Made by a program: the position numbers and the translations under genes
Source of the DNA: Micromonospora ferruginea
GTDB taxonomy: Bacteria; Actinomycetota; Actinomycetes; Mycobacteriales; Micromonosporaceae
Direction of reading: 5' to 3'
Assembly: GCF_013694245.2 (NCBI RefSeq)
Contig: NZ_CP059322.2
Coordinates: 678,001 to 742,000, forward strand
Length of the DNA: 64,000 bases
The notes under the pieces: generated by a model
What the model saw: the letters and a program-made list of their open reading frames with translations, nothing else
Database searches by the model: none
What the model was told of the DNA's origin: nothing
In this document: in pieces, positions 8,253 through 16,866 of the stretch
How positions within the stretch are numbered: the first letter of the stretch is position 1
How the letters are laid out: every line of letters begins with the position of its first letter

Positions 8253-9082
8253 ATGCTGCTCCGAACGATCCTGGCCGCCACCACCATCGCCGCCACCGCC
8301 CTGCTCGTCCCGGCCACCGCCGCCCACGCCGCCGCGCCCGCCCCCGGCCGGACGCCGTCACCACCACCACCGACGCCGCCCCCGCCAGCACCGTCACCGC
8401 CGCGGAACGGGCCGCCGCCGCGGCCGCCGACCCGGTCGTCGTGGTCGGCGGCCTGATCGGAATCTCCATCGCGTACGAGCCGATCGCCGCCCGGCTGCGC
8501 GCCGACGGTTACCGGGTCTCCATCTACCAGTTGCCGAACCTCGGCTTCGGTGACATCCGCGAGTCCGCCCGGGCGCTGTCGTCCTACGTGGACCAGGTCC
8601 GCGCCACCACCGGCGCGAGCCGGGTGGACCTGGTCACCCACTCCGAGGGTGGCCTGGTCAGCCGCTGGTACGTCAAGTTCCTCGGCGGCGCCGACAAGGT
8701 CGACCAGTACGTCAGCCTCGGCAGCCCGCAGTACGGCACCTACGTCGCCAACATCCTCCAGGTCGTCGGCCTGGGCAGTTGTGCGGGCATCGTCGCCTGC
8801 CAGCAGATGACCATCGGGTCGAGCTTCCTGGCCGAGCTGAACGGCGGCGACGACACTCCCGGCCCGGTCCGCTGGACCACGGTGCGCACCTGGCAGGACG
8901 AACTGGTCCGGCCGGTCGACAACGCCGTGCTCGCCGACGGCGCGACCAACGTGCTGGTGCAGGCGTGGTGCCCGCTGCGGGTCGTCGGCCACCTCGGCCT
9001 GGTCCTCGACGGCACCACCTACACGGCGGTGCGGCAGACGCTGGCCGGCGCCGCGGTCCGGCCGAACTGCTTCGCGGTCTGA
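8253..9082 (+). CDS. Secreted lipase (class 2 type), apparent -1 frameshift after the signal peptide
   Basis: The ATG at 8253 has GGAGG upstream and encodes a Sec signal peptide (MLLRTILAATTIAATALLVP, then AHA|A). This frame then runs into proline-rich nonsense. The mature domain is in a different frame from about 8346 onward: ADPVVVVGGLIG, then a nucleophile elbow THSEGGLVS (GxSxG-like), then SLGSPQYGTY and a late His (VVGHLGLVL). One extra C in the five-C run at 8341-8345 would join the two frames perfectly. Either the gene is inactivated, it is read by slippage, or the run was miscalled. The mature enzyme would be an extracellular triacylglycerol lipase/esterase with two cysteine pairs. 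A GTG at 8225 opens the lipase frame but gives no signal peptide. Confidence 0.78.
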
Positions 9083-9088
9083 GCCGCC

Positions 9089-9115
9089 CCGGGCCCGCCG
9101 TCGAGGCGGGCCCGG
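9089..9115. terminator. Bidirectional hairpin between convergent genes
   Basis: An 11-bp perfect G+C stem (CCGGGCCCGCC and its complement) with a 5-nt loop lies between the lipase stop and the stop of the convergent GMC oxidoreductase. There is no T tract, as is common for actinomycete terminators. Confidence 0.7.
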
Positions 9116-9126
9116 CGCGACCGCGC

Positions 9127-10719
9127 TCACCCGTCGGCGCGACCCCGGATCAGGTCGGCGGCCCGCCAGGCCAGCGCCGTCACCGGGGCGCTGGTCCAGC
9201 CGGCCACCATCACCGGCAGCACCGAGGCGTCCACCACCCGCAGCCCGTCGACGCCGCGGACCCGCAGCTCGGGGTCGACCACGTGGTCGTCGTCCGCGCC
9301 CATCGCGCAGGTGCCGACCGCGTGGTAGCCGCAGTAACCGCGCGCCACCGCCGCCTCCACGATCTCCTCGTCGGTCCGCGTCGCCGCGCCGGGCACCGTC
9401 TCCGCCCGGACCCGCTTCGCGATCGGGCCGGTGGCGAAGAACTCCCGCATCCGCCGGAACAGGTCCACCGCCACCCGCCGGTCGTGCCCGGTGGCGAGAT
9501 AGTTCGCCACGATCGCCGGCGGGACGCGCGGGTCGGCGTCGGTGACGGCGAGGCTGCCCTCGCTGTCCGGCCGGGTCACCGTGCCGAGGCACATCACGCC
9601 CGGCTCCCGTTCCAGCTCCAGCGCCCGCCCGGGGCGGGGCGGGGCGGCCGAGAACGGCGCCATCAGCAGGTGGCCGTCCGGGCGGTCCAGGTCCGGCCGG
9701 GACTTCACGTGCGCGGCCACGTCGAGCACCGGCAGCGCCAGCGGGCCGCCGCGGGTGAGCAGCCAGCGCAGCGTCGCCCGGGCCTGCCCGAGCGGACTGC
9801 CGAGTCGGGCGTTGTGGCCGCCCGGCCCGGCGAGCCGGTACTGCAACGCGATCGACCGGTGCTCCCGCAGGCCGGCACCCACCCGGGGACGGTCGAGCAG
9901 CACCGGTACGCCGGCGGCGCGCAGCGTGTCGGCCGGGCCGATGCCGGAGACCTGCAACAACTGCGGGGTGGCCAGCGCGCCGGCGGCGAGGATCACCTCA
10001 CCGGCCGCCCGGTGCTCGACCTCCCGGCCCCGGTGCGCCACCCGGACACCGACCGCCCGACCGTCCTCCACCAGCACCCGCAGCGCGAGCGCGTCGACCA
10101 CGACGGTCAGGTTGGGCCGGCGGCGGGCCGGGTGCAGGAACGCGTCCGCGGCGCTCACCCGCCGGCCGCGGTGGATGGTCGCGGTCGGATACCCGATCCG
10201 CTCGTCGTCGTCGGCGTCCAGGTCGTCCACCGGGCGCCACCCCAGCTCGGCGCCGGTGGCCACCATCTCCTCGGCCAGCGGGTCGGTGCCGGTGGCGACG
10301 GAGAGCCGTACCGGCCCGCCGACGCCCCGGTGCGGCGCGGGCCCCAGCGGATGGTCCTCCAGCCGCTGGAACGCCGGCCGCACCGCCGACCAGCCCCAGC
10401 CCAGCGGCGCCAGAGCGTCCCAGTCCCGGGCCGCGCCGCGGCTCCAGATCATGCCGTTGACGGAGGTGGAGCCGCCGACCATCCGACCGCGTTGCCAGGT
10501 CTCCCGCCGGTCCGGCCCGATCGTCGCCGGGTAGTGCCAGGCGGTGCGCGGGTCGTCCATCAACCGGGAGAACGCCTTCGGCACCCGGACGAACGGGCTG
10601 CGGTCCCAGCCGCCGGCCTCCAGCAGCAGCACCCGGGTGCCCGGGTCCTCGCTCAGCCGGTCGGCCAGCACGCAGCCCGCCGCCCCGGCGCCCACCACGA
10701 CGTAGTCGAATTCCACCAC
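9127..10719 (-). CDS. GMC-family FAD-dependent oxidoreductase
   Basis: The 530-residue protein begins FDYVVVGAGAAGCVLADRLS, the ADP-binding beta-alpha-beta motif of glucose-methanol-choline oxidoreductases. The GMC signature regions follow: GGSTSVNGMIWSRG near residue 80 and GALATPQLLQVSGIGP near 240. The C-terminal active-site block is YHAVGTCAMG...VDASVLP, with the catalytic His in YHAVG. It oxidises an alcohol (choline, sugar or aryl/alkyl alcohol) using FAD; the substrate is unknown. It has no signal peptide. It lies 68 bp downstream of the aldo/keto reductase on the same strand and may be co-transcribed with it. Confidence 0.9.
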   Translation of the reverse strand: MVEFDYVVVGAGAAGCVLADRLSEDPGTRVLLLEAGGWDRSPFVRVPKAFSRLMDDPRTAWHYPATIGPDRRETWQRGRMVGGSTSVNGMIWSRGAARDWDALAPLGWGWSAVRPAFQRLEDHPLGPAPHRGVGGPVRLSVATGTDPLAEEMVATGAELGWRPVDDLDADDDERIGYPTATIHRGRRVSAADAFLHPARRRPNLTVVVDALALRVLVEDGRAVGVRVAHRGREVEHRAAGEVILAAGALATPQLLQVSGIGPADTLRAAGVPVLLDRPRVGAGLREHRSIALQYRLAGPGGHNARLGSPLGQARATLRWLLTRGGPLALPVLDVAAHVKSRPDLDRPDGHLLMAPFSAAPPRPGRALELEREPGVMCLGTVTRPDSEGSLAVTDADPRVPPAIVANYLATGHDRRVAVDLFRRMREFFATGPIAKRVRAETVPGAATRTDEEIVEAAVARGYCGYHAVGTCAMGADDDHVVDPELRVRGVDGLRVVDASVLPVMVAGWTSAPVTALAWRAADLIRGRADG

Positions 10720-10787
10720 CCAGGACCCCCAGTCACGAGAATCCTTCCGACAGTAGTTTCTCGATCACGCCACGCATAGAGGGCCGG

Positions 10788-11654
10788 TCAGGCCGCCTTC
10801 GACAGTGCCTCGTACTCGTCGTCGGTCAGCTCCACCCCGGCGGCCGCCACGTTCTCCTCCAGGTGGCCCACCGACGACGTGCCCGGGATCGGCAGCATCA
10901 CCGGCGACCGGCGCAACAGCCAGGCCAGGGCGAGCTGCGCCGGGGTCGCGCCGTGCCCGGTCGAGATCGCGTCCAGCGGGCCGCCCGGCCGGGCCAGGTT
11001 GCCGGTGGCGATCGGGAACCAGGGGATGAACGCCAGGTCGTTGCGCTCGCAGTGCTCCAGCACGTCCTCGGCGCTGCGGTCGGCCAGGTTGTAGAGGTTC
11101 TGCACGGACACGATCGGGGTGATCTTCCGAGCCGCCTCGATCTGCTCCACCGACACCTCGGAGAGCCCGATGTGCCGGATCTTGCCCTCCTGCTTCAGCA
11201 ACGCCAGCTCGCCGAGCTGGTCCGCAAGCGGCACCTGGGCGTCGATCCGGTGCAACTGGTAGAGCCCGATCGACTCCAGGCCCAGGTGGCGCAGGCTCAG
11301 CTCACACTGCTGGCGCAGGTATTCCGGGCGGCCCACCGGCCGCCAGTCGCCCGGGCCGGAGCGGGTCAGCCCGGCCTTCGTCGCGATCACCAGATCGTCG
11401 GCGTACGGGTGCAGCGCCTCCTTGATCAGCATCTCGCTGACGAACGGCCCGTACGAGTCGGCGGTGTCGATGAACGTGACCCCCAGCTCGTACGCCCGGC
11501 GCAGCACCCGCACCGCCTCGGCCGGGTCCTTCGGGTCGCCCCAGACACCCGGACCGGTGAGCTGCATCGCCCCGTAGCCCAGGCGATCGACCCGCAGGTC
11601 ACCACCGATCCGGTAGCTGCCCGACGCCTTGGCCGGCTGGGTGCTGGTGGCCAT
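10788..11654 (-). CDS. Aldo/keto reductase
   Basis: This is a 288-residue (beta/alpha)8 NADPH-dependent reductase. The catalytic tetrad is visible: Asp and Tyr in [11 protein letters not shown], Lys in VIATKAGL, and His in GLYQLHRID. The C-terminal part has the cofactor region [18 protein letters not shown]. The start at 11654 is chosen because AGGAGG precedes this ATG; the frame continues to 11696 without a ribosome site. It belongs to the actinobacterial oxidoreductases of the YajO/PdxI-like type that act on small aldehydes or ketones; the true substrate is unknown. Confidence 0.9.
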   Translation of the reverse strand: MATSTQPAKASGSYRIGGDLRVDRLGYGAMQLTGPGVWGDPKDPAEAVRVLRRAYELGVTFIDTADSYGPFVSEMLIKEALHPYADDLVIATKAGLTRSGPGDWRPVGRPEYLRQQCELSLRHLGLESIGLYQLHRIDAQVPLADQLGELALLKQEGKIRHIGLSEVSVEQIEAARKITPIVSVQNLYNLADRSAEDVLEHCERNDLAFIPWFPIATGNLARPGGPLDAISTGHGATPAQLALAWLLRRSPVMLPIPGTSSVGHLEENVAAAGVELTDDEYEALSKAA

Positions 11655-11723
11655 CACGGTCCTCCTGAGGTGGGTGGTCTTCCGACCGGAGGTCATTCCC
11701 CGAAAAGCGGGGCCGAAGCCTGC

Positions 11724-14696
11724 TCAGCCCAGGTGTCGCAGCACCACCAGCGCCTGGTCGTCCTCGGAGCCGGCCAGGTCGTGCAGCAGCGCGTCCGCGA
11801 TCGCCTCCACCGGCTCGTCGCGCACCCCGGCCAGTGACCGGTGCAGCGCCGCGACGCCCTCGTCGTACGGCCGGCCGCGCCGCTCCACCAACCCGTCGGT
11901 GTACGCCACCAGCACGTCGCCCGGGGCGAACGCGACGGTGGTGACCGTCATCGGCCGGTCCACCATGCCCAGCGGCAGGGCGTTCGCGGTCGGCACGCTG
12001 TGCGGCGGCCGCCCGACCGGCAGCAGCACCGGATGCGGGTGCCCGGCCCGGGCCACCCGCGCCGTGCGGGCCGCCGGGTCGACCACCACGACCAGGCAGG
12101 TGCCCAGGAAGCCGACGCCGACCAGCTCGGTGAGCCGGAGGAACACCTCCTCCAGCGGCACGCCCAACCGGATCAGCGTGTTCAGCATGGTGCGTAGCTG
12201 GGCCATGTCGGCGGCCGCCTCGACCTGGTGCCCGACCACGTCGCCGACCACCACGGCCAGCCGGTCGCCGTCCTGCCGGACCAGGTCGTACCAGTCGCCG
12301 CCCAGGTGCAGGCCGCTCATCGCCGGCCGGTAGCGGGTGGCCACCTCCACCCCGCGCGGCGTGGTCAGCGACGAGCTGCGCAGCCGACCGGCCAGGCGCG
12401 TCACCAGGTTGTGCTCGGCGGCGGCCAGCCGGACCCGCTCCAGCGTCTGCTCGCACAGGTCGGCGACGGTGTCCAGCAGCGCCAGGTCGGTGTCGCGCAG
12501 CGGGCGCTCGCGCCGCCAGCCGAAGCCCAGCGCGGCGATCGGGCGGTGCCCGGCACCGAACAGCGGCAGCGCCACGGTGGTCACCAGGCCGTGCCCGCCG
12601 ACCGGGTCGGGCAGGCCCGGGAACCGGGCGGCGAAGTCGGCGCGGTCGCGCAGCACGATGCGTTCGCCGTTGCGCAGCGCGCGCACGATCGGGCGCGGGT
12701 CGTCGAGAGTCAGGTCGCGGAACGTGGCGGCCAGGGTGCCCGGCACGTCGTCGTGGTGCCACAGCCGGACCCGGCGGCCCTCGTCCCGCATGGCCAGGCC
12801 GGGCAGCTCGGCGCCGAGCGCGGTGGTGGCGGCGTCCAGGATCACCTCGATCGCCTCGGTGGTCGAGCGGGTCACGCTCAGCCGGGCCGCGAACCCGGCC
12901 ATCGCCTGCGCCGACCCGGTCAGCTCGGCCCGCTGCACCGCCTGGCTGCACAGCCCGGCCACCGCGTCGAGCAGGCTGCGCAGCGCCTCGTCGTCGGCGA
13001 CCGGGCCGACCCAGCACACCTCCAGCGCGCCGAGGGTGCCGCCGTCGCCGTAGCGCAGCGGCAGGCAGACGCCGGCCGTCCGGCCGTCGGCGCCGGCCAG
13101 CGGCAGCACCGCGTTGTCGCGTACCGCCCGGGCCAGCGGGTCGTCGGCGTCGACCGGCAGCCGGCCGGGCGGCGCGTCGCCGCCGGCCACGTCGAGCATC
13201 CGGCCGCCGGGCGACGCGACGGCCACCCGCAGCGTGGCGGCGTCCACCACGGCCGGGGCGAGCGCGGTGAGCGCCGCCACGACGGCCTCCCGGCCCCGCG
13301 CCGAGCTGAGCGCCCCGGCCAGCCGGGCGAGCGCCTCCGCCCGCCGCAGCGCCCGCTGCCGCTCGCTGACGTCCCGCCCGACGGTGGCCACGAACGCGGG
13401 CCGCTGGTCGCCGGTGTCCACGGTGAACGTCTGGTGGTCGACGTCGATCAGCTCGCCGGTGTCCCGGTGGACCAGCCGGCGTTCCCCCCGGTGGTGCCCC
13501 TCGCGCAGCGCGGTCGGGATCAGCTCGGTGCGCCACAGGTCGCGGGCGTCCGGCGGGTCGGTGTCGACCGGCCCCGGCTCGTCGCCCGCCCGGTCGTCGA
13601 GCCCGAACAGCGCCCGGCCGGCCGGGTTGACGTAGACGGTGCGGCCGTCCGGGTCGGCCACCGCGATGAAGTCGCCGGAGCGTTCCACGAGCGCCTGGAA
13701 CAGCCGCAGCTCGGCGCGGGTGGGGTCCGGTGCGGGCCGGTGGCGGTCCGCCCGGCGGGCCCGGGCGGCGGCCAGCGCCGCGCCGATCTGCCCGGCGACC
13801 AGCTCGACGAACGCCCGGTGGTCGGCGTCGACCGGCCGGTGCGGGTCCAACCCGGCGACCAGGACCGCGGCCGGTGTTGCGGCGCCGGGGTCGGGCACCG
13901 GCAGCACGGCCACCACCGGGGCGGCCGGACAGCCGTCGCTCGGGTGCGGGGGCACCAGTCGCGGCGCGCCGTCGGCCAGCACCTCGGCCAGCGGCCAGCC
14001 GCCGGGCGGCCCGGGGAGCACGTCGGCGCCGTCCGCGGCGGCCAGCCGTGGGCCGTCCGGCGTGGCCAGGTGGAGCTGGACGAACGGCAGCGGGGCGGCG
14101 TCGGCCAGCGTGGTGACCGCCCGCCGGGCCACCTCCTCCGGGTCGGCGGCGCCGGCCAGCGCGCCGGCCAGCGTGGCGAGCAGCCGCAGCCGGCACGCGC
14201 CGACCACCCGCGCGGTGGTCTCGGCGCCGATGGTGAGGACAGCGGCCGGCCGGCCGGACTCGCCGGTCACCGGGCTGTGCGTGAAGGTGAACCACCGCTC
14301 CTCGTCGACGCCGTCGCGCGTGCGTCGTACCGGCACGTCGGGGCTGACCGTGGCGCCCCGGCCGGCGCGTACCCCGGCGAGCAGCGCGGCGAACGCGTCC
14401 GGGTCGCCGGGCCAGAGGTCGACGCCCGGCGCGCCGGAGGCGGCGTCCCGGGCCGGGCCGAGCAGGTCCCGGTACGCGTCGTTCGGCAGCGCCACCGGGC
14501 CGTCGCCCCACCAGAGCACGGCCGGGGCGGGGGAGTGCAGGCAGAGCGCCAGCGCGGTGCGCAGGCTCTGCGGCCAGTCGGCGATCGGGCCGAGTGGTGT
14601 TCCGGTCCAGTCACGCCCCGTGATCGCCGCGCCCGCGTCCGCGCCCGTGGTGGCGACGTCCGGCCACCGGGTGCCGTGGGGCGGGGTGATGCTCAC
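11724..14696 (-). CDS. PAS/GAF sensor with SpoIIE-type PP2C phosphatase
   Basis: A 990-residue soluble signalling protein. In order it has a PAS-like domain (about 25-165), a GAF-like domain (about 170-310), a PAS domain (about 330-440, with SGDFIAVADPDGRTVYVNPAG and a PAC-like end), two further GAF-like modules (about 450-600 and 610-760), and a C-terminal SpoIIE/RsbU PP2C phosphatase (about 775-990). The phosphatase metal-binding motifs are visible: GGDWYDL, VVVGDVVGHQ, RAGHPHP, LVAYTDGLVERR and DDQALVVLR. Such proteins dephosphorylate anti-anti-sigma factors and so switch on alternative sigma factors. No STAS or anti-sigma partner is adjacent, so the partner is elsewhere. The input signal is unknown. 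Confidence 0.9.
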   Translation of the reverse strand: MSITPPHGTRWPDVATTGADAGAAITGRDWTGTPLGPIADWPQSLRTALALCLHSPAPAVLWWGDGPVALPNDAYRDLLGPARDAASGAPGVDLWPGDPDAFAALLAGVRAGRGATVSPDVPVRRTRDGVDEERWFTFTHSPVTGESGRPAAVLTIGAETTARVVGACRLRLLATLAGALAGAADPEEVARRAVTTLADAAPLPFVQLHLATPDGPRLAAADGADVLPGPPGGWPLAEVLADGAPRLVPPHPSDGCPAAPVVAVLPVPDPGAATPAAVLVAGLDPHRPVDADHRAFVELVAGQIGAALAAARARRADRHRPAPDPTRAELRLFQALVERSGDFIAVADPDGRTVYVNPAGRALFGLDDRAGDEPGPVDTDPPDARDLWRTELIPTALREGHHRGERRLVHRDTGELIDVDHQTFTVDTGDQRPAFVATVGRDVSERQRALRRAEALARLAGALSSARGREAVVAALTALAPAVVDAATLRVAVASPGGRMLDVAGGDAPPGRLPVDADDPLARAVRDNAVLPLAGADGRTAGVCLPLRYGDGGTLGALEVCWVGPVADDEALRSLLDAVAGLCSQAVQRAELTGSAQAMAGFAARLSVTRSTTEAIEVILDAATTALGAELPGLAMRDEGRRVRLWHHDDVPGTLAATFRDLTLDDPRPIVRALRNGERIVLRDRADFAARFPGLPDPVGGHGLVTTVALPLFGAGHRPIAALGFGWRRERPLRDTDLALLDTVADLCEQTLERVRLAAAEHNLVTRLAGRLRSSSLTTPRGVEVATRYRPAMSGLHLGGDWYDLVRQDGDRLAVVVGDVVGHQVEAAADMAQLRTMLNTLIRLGVPLEEVFLRLTELVGVGFLGTCLVVVVDPAARTARVARAGHPHPVLLPVGRPPHSVPTANALPLGMVDRPMTVTTVAFAPGDVLVAYTDGLVERRGRPYDEGVAALHRSLAGVRDEPVEAIADALLHDLAGSEDDQALVVLRHLG

Positions 14697-14771
14697 CCGG
14701 GACCTCCGCTCGGGCGACGGGAGTACCCGGAAACGTACCAGCGGGGTGCGTCAGGCGGCGATCGTCGCCGG

Positions 14772-15332
14772 TCAGGCGCGCGGTCGAGGGGGTCGTCCGG
14801 CGGCGAGCGCGTCCACCGCCGCCAGATCCGCGGTCGCGGTGTCCACCAGCGCCAGGTCGTGCAGGAACCTCAGCCACACCGGCTCGATGCCCGGGGCCTC
14901 GGCGAACCGTTCCGCGCCGACGTGCCCGCGGGCGTGCGCCACCGTGCGGTCGGCGAGGTCCCGCACCTCGTCCGGGGTGTACCAGCCGACCTCGTGGGCG
15001 GCTTCCGGATCGGCCCGGACGGCGCCGGTGACCGCCGCCCGGTACACGAACCAGTGGTGTCCGGTGCCGCGCGGGCCGGGCCGCCGCCGGCAGGCGTTGG
15101 GCCGCCAGCCGTCCGCCACCGGGTCGAGCGTCCGGACGGTCAGGCCGACCTCCTCCGTCACCTCGCGGCGGGCGGCGTCGGCCGGGGTGCCGTGGTCGTC
15201 CACGTGCCCGGCGACCGGGGCCATCCCGACCGGTGCGGTGGCCCGGCGCAGCAGCAGCAACCGGCCGGCCGGGTCGGTGATCAGCACGCCGACGCTGGTG
15301 TTGTCGCACGGGTTTCCCCGGAGATTCGTCAT
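14772..15332 (-). CDS. NUDIX hydrolase
   Basis: The NUDIX box is recognisable as GHVDDHGTPADAARREVTEE, with the REVTEEVG core intact; the first conserved Glu of the consensus is replaced by Gly, which could lower or alter activity. The domain spans about residues 10-150 of the 186-residue product; a helical C-terminal tail with a PRPRA end follows. Members hydrolyse nucleoside diphosphates linked to another moiety; this one is of the MutT-like sanitising type, with unknown substrate. I chose the ATG at 15332 because a good promoter sits at 15383-15411 on this strand. It is divergent from the biosynthetic operon. Confidence 0.82.
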   Translation of the reverse strand: MTNLRGNPCDNTSVGVLITDPAGRLLLLRRATAPVGMAPVAGHVDDHGTPADAARREVTEEVGLTVRTLDPVADGWRPNACRRRPGPRGTGHHWFVYRAAVTGAVRADPEAAHEVGWYTPDEVRDLADRTVAHARGHVGAERFAEAPGIEPVWLRFLHDLALVDTATADLAAVDALAAGRPPRPRA

Positions 15333-15382
15333 CGTGTGCTGCGCCCCCGTGTGCGTCGCGACCATTCGCGCGGTCCGCACCA

Positions 15383-15411
15383 CTCCTATCCCATTGACGA
15401 ACGCAAGTCAA
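15383..15411 (-). promoter_or_regulatory. Sigma-70-type promoter for the NUDIX gene
   Basis: On the minus strand TTGACT (15411-15406) and TAGGAG (15388-15383) are separated by exactly 17 bp. This places a transcription start near 15376, about 44 nt before the chosen ATG. Confidence 0.6.
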
Positions 15412-15461
15412 CGCTTGTGCCCGAAGCAATCCCGTATACGCTGGCACCGGCTTTGTAGGAA

Positions 15462-15490
15462 TTGCATCGGAGTACGTCCCGGAGTAGTGA
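15462..15490 (+). promoter_or_regulatory. Possible promoter of the biosynthetic operon
   Basis: TTGCAT (15462-15467) and TAGTGA (15485-15490) are 17 bp apart on the + strand, about 95 bp before the first gene. If used, the ACCCCTA repeats would lie downstream of the start site. Other -10-like strings (TATACG at 15435) lack a partner. The call is tentative. Confidence 0.3.
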
Positions 15491-15511
15491 CGACCGGCTC
15501 GTTGCATTCAC

Positions 15512-15574
15512 ACCCCTATATCGAACCCCTTATCTCGTGCGCGGCGACCCCTATTCGTGCGCGGCAACCCCTAA
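15512..15574 (+). promoter_or_regulatory. ACCCCTA heptamer array including a 20-bp tandem repeat
   Basis: ACCCCTA occurs at 15512, 15547 and 15567, with the variant ACCCCTT at 15525. The last two exact copies are inside a nearly perfect 20-bp tandem repeat (15535-15554 and 15555-15574; unit starts TCGTGCGCGGC). The spacings are 13, 22 and 20 bp, so the last three are about two helical turns apart, as expected for a regulator binding one face of the DNA. The array ends against the ribosome site of the first biosynthetic gene. Confidence 0.7.
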
Positions 15575-15585
15575 GGAGTGGAAGC

Positions 15586-16866
15586 ATGAGTGGTGACGAT
15601 TCCGGCGAGGCCGGTCTCGAAGGCCCTCGCCGTTTCCGCGACACCGCGAAGATGATGCGTCTGTCGCAGGGCAACTGGCGCGAGGCGGAGAGCGGGGGCC
15701 TGATCAACCTGCACCTCGAGTGCCGACCCGACGGCACCCTGCACGACCCGGACACGGGCCGCTCGTTCCTCAACCTCAGCTCCTACTCGTACCTCGGCCT
15801 GAACACGCACCCCGCGGTGGTGCAGGGCGCGATCGACGCGCTGACCTCGCAGGGCTGCGTGGGGCTGGGCATCACTCCCACCCGGATGCGCCCGTCGGTG
15901 CTGCGGCAGGCCCAGGACCAGCTCTCCGAGATCTGGCGGGCGCAGTGCCTGCTGGCGCTCTCCTGCAGCGTGGCGACCGCCGGGCTGCTGCCGCTCGTGT
16001 CGTCCGGCCACCTCGTCGACGGCCGGCCCCGGGTCACCGTTTTCGACAAGCGCAGCCACTTCTGCATGGACTACGTGAAACCGATCTGCGCCGACGAGGC
16101 GCCCGTGCTGGTCGCGCCGCACAACGACATCGACTTCGTCGAGGACGCGTGCAAGAAGTACGGGCGGGTGGCCTACGTCGCCGACGGCGCCTATTCCATG
16201 GGCGGTCTGGCGGATCTGGACAGCCTGCGGTACCTCCAGGACCGGTACGGCCTCTTTCTGTGGATGGACGATTCGCACGCCATTTCGGTCATGGGTGACC
16301 GCGGCGAGGGCTACATCCGCTCGGAGATGGGTGACCTCAACGACCTGACGCTGATCACCGGATCGCTGGAGAAGGGGTTCGGCTGTTCCGGCGGCGTGGT
16401 GATGCTTCCCGAGTCGGTCGATCCCGCCCTGGTCAACACGTTCGCCGGCCCGATGTGCTGGTCGCAGACCCCGAGCGTGGCCAACATGGGCAGCGTGCTG
16501 GCCTCGGCCCGGCTGCACGCCGGACCGGAGCTGTCCCACCTGCAGGGCCGGTTGCGCGCCAACCTCGACTACTTCGACTCGCGGGTGCCCAGCGAGTCCG
16601 CCGGCAGCATCCTGCCGGTGCGGGCGCTCCCGGTGGGCGACCGGGACCTGGCCGTGGACCTGTCCCGGCGGCTGCTCGACGAGGGCTTCTACTGCGCGCC
16701 GGTCTACTTCCCGGTCACCTCCCGGGGACGGGAGGGCCTGCGGGTCATGATCCGGGCCAACCTCGGCGACGAGAACCTGCGCCGCTTCGTCGACCTGCTG
16801 GTCGAGTGGGTGGTGCCCCACCTGCGCGGGACGGACGCCACCGCGGTCGCCGGGGGTGCGAGATGA
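15586..16866 (+). CDS. Alpha-oxoamine synthase-type PLP enzyme (AONS/SPT/KBL family)
   Basis: This is a 426-residue fold-type I PLP enzyme of the family that condenses an acyl-CoA with an amino acid, with decarboxylation, to give an alpha-amino ketone. Family motifs are visible: NLSSYSYLGL near residue 65, DKRSHFCMD (PLP-stacking His), DGAYSMGGLADL, DDSHAISVMG, and the Schiff-base Lys in ITGSLEKGFGCSGG. The C-terminus matches the family (GLRVMIRANLGDENLRRFVD). An AAGGAGTGG ribosome site precedes the ATG. Its stop overlaps the next start (ATGA), making it the first gene of a six-gene coupled series. Neither acyl-CoA nor amino acid can be read from sequence; biotin and haem roles are unlikely from context. 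Confidence 0.88.
   Translation: MSGDDSGEAGLEGPRRFRDTAKMMRLSQGNWREAESGGLINLHLECRPDGTLHDPDTGRSFLNLSSYSYLGLNTHPAVVQGAIDALTSQGCVGLGITPTRMRPSVLRQAQDQLSEIWRAQCLLALSCSVATAGLLPLVSSGHLVDGRPRVTVFDKRSHFCMDYVKPICADEAPVLVAPHNDIDFVEDACKKYGRVAYVADGAYSMGGLADLDSLRYLQDRYGLFLWMDDSHAISVMGDRGEGYIRSEMGDLNDLTLITGSLEKGFGCSGGVVMLPESVDPALVNTFAGPMCWSQTPSVANMGSVLASARLHAGPELSHLQGRLRANLDYFDSRVPSESAGSILPVRALPVGDRDLAVDLSRRLLDEGFYCAPVYFPVTSRGREGLRVMIRANLGDENLRRFVDLLVEWVVPHLRGTDATAVAGGAR

Noticed and set aside
12228..15458. Very long + strand open frames over the SpoIIE phosphatase and NUDIX genes
   Set aside because: They are antisense to genes with clear domains and have low-complexity translations; no ribosome sites.
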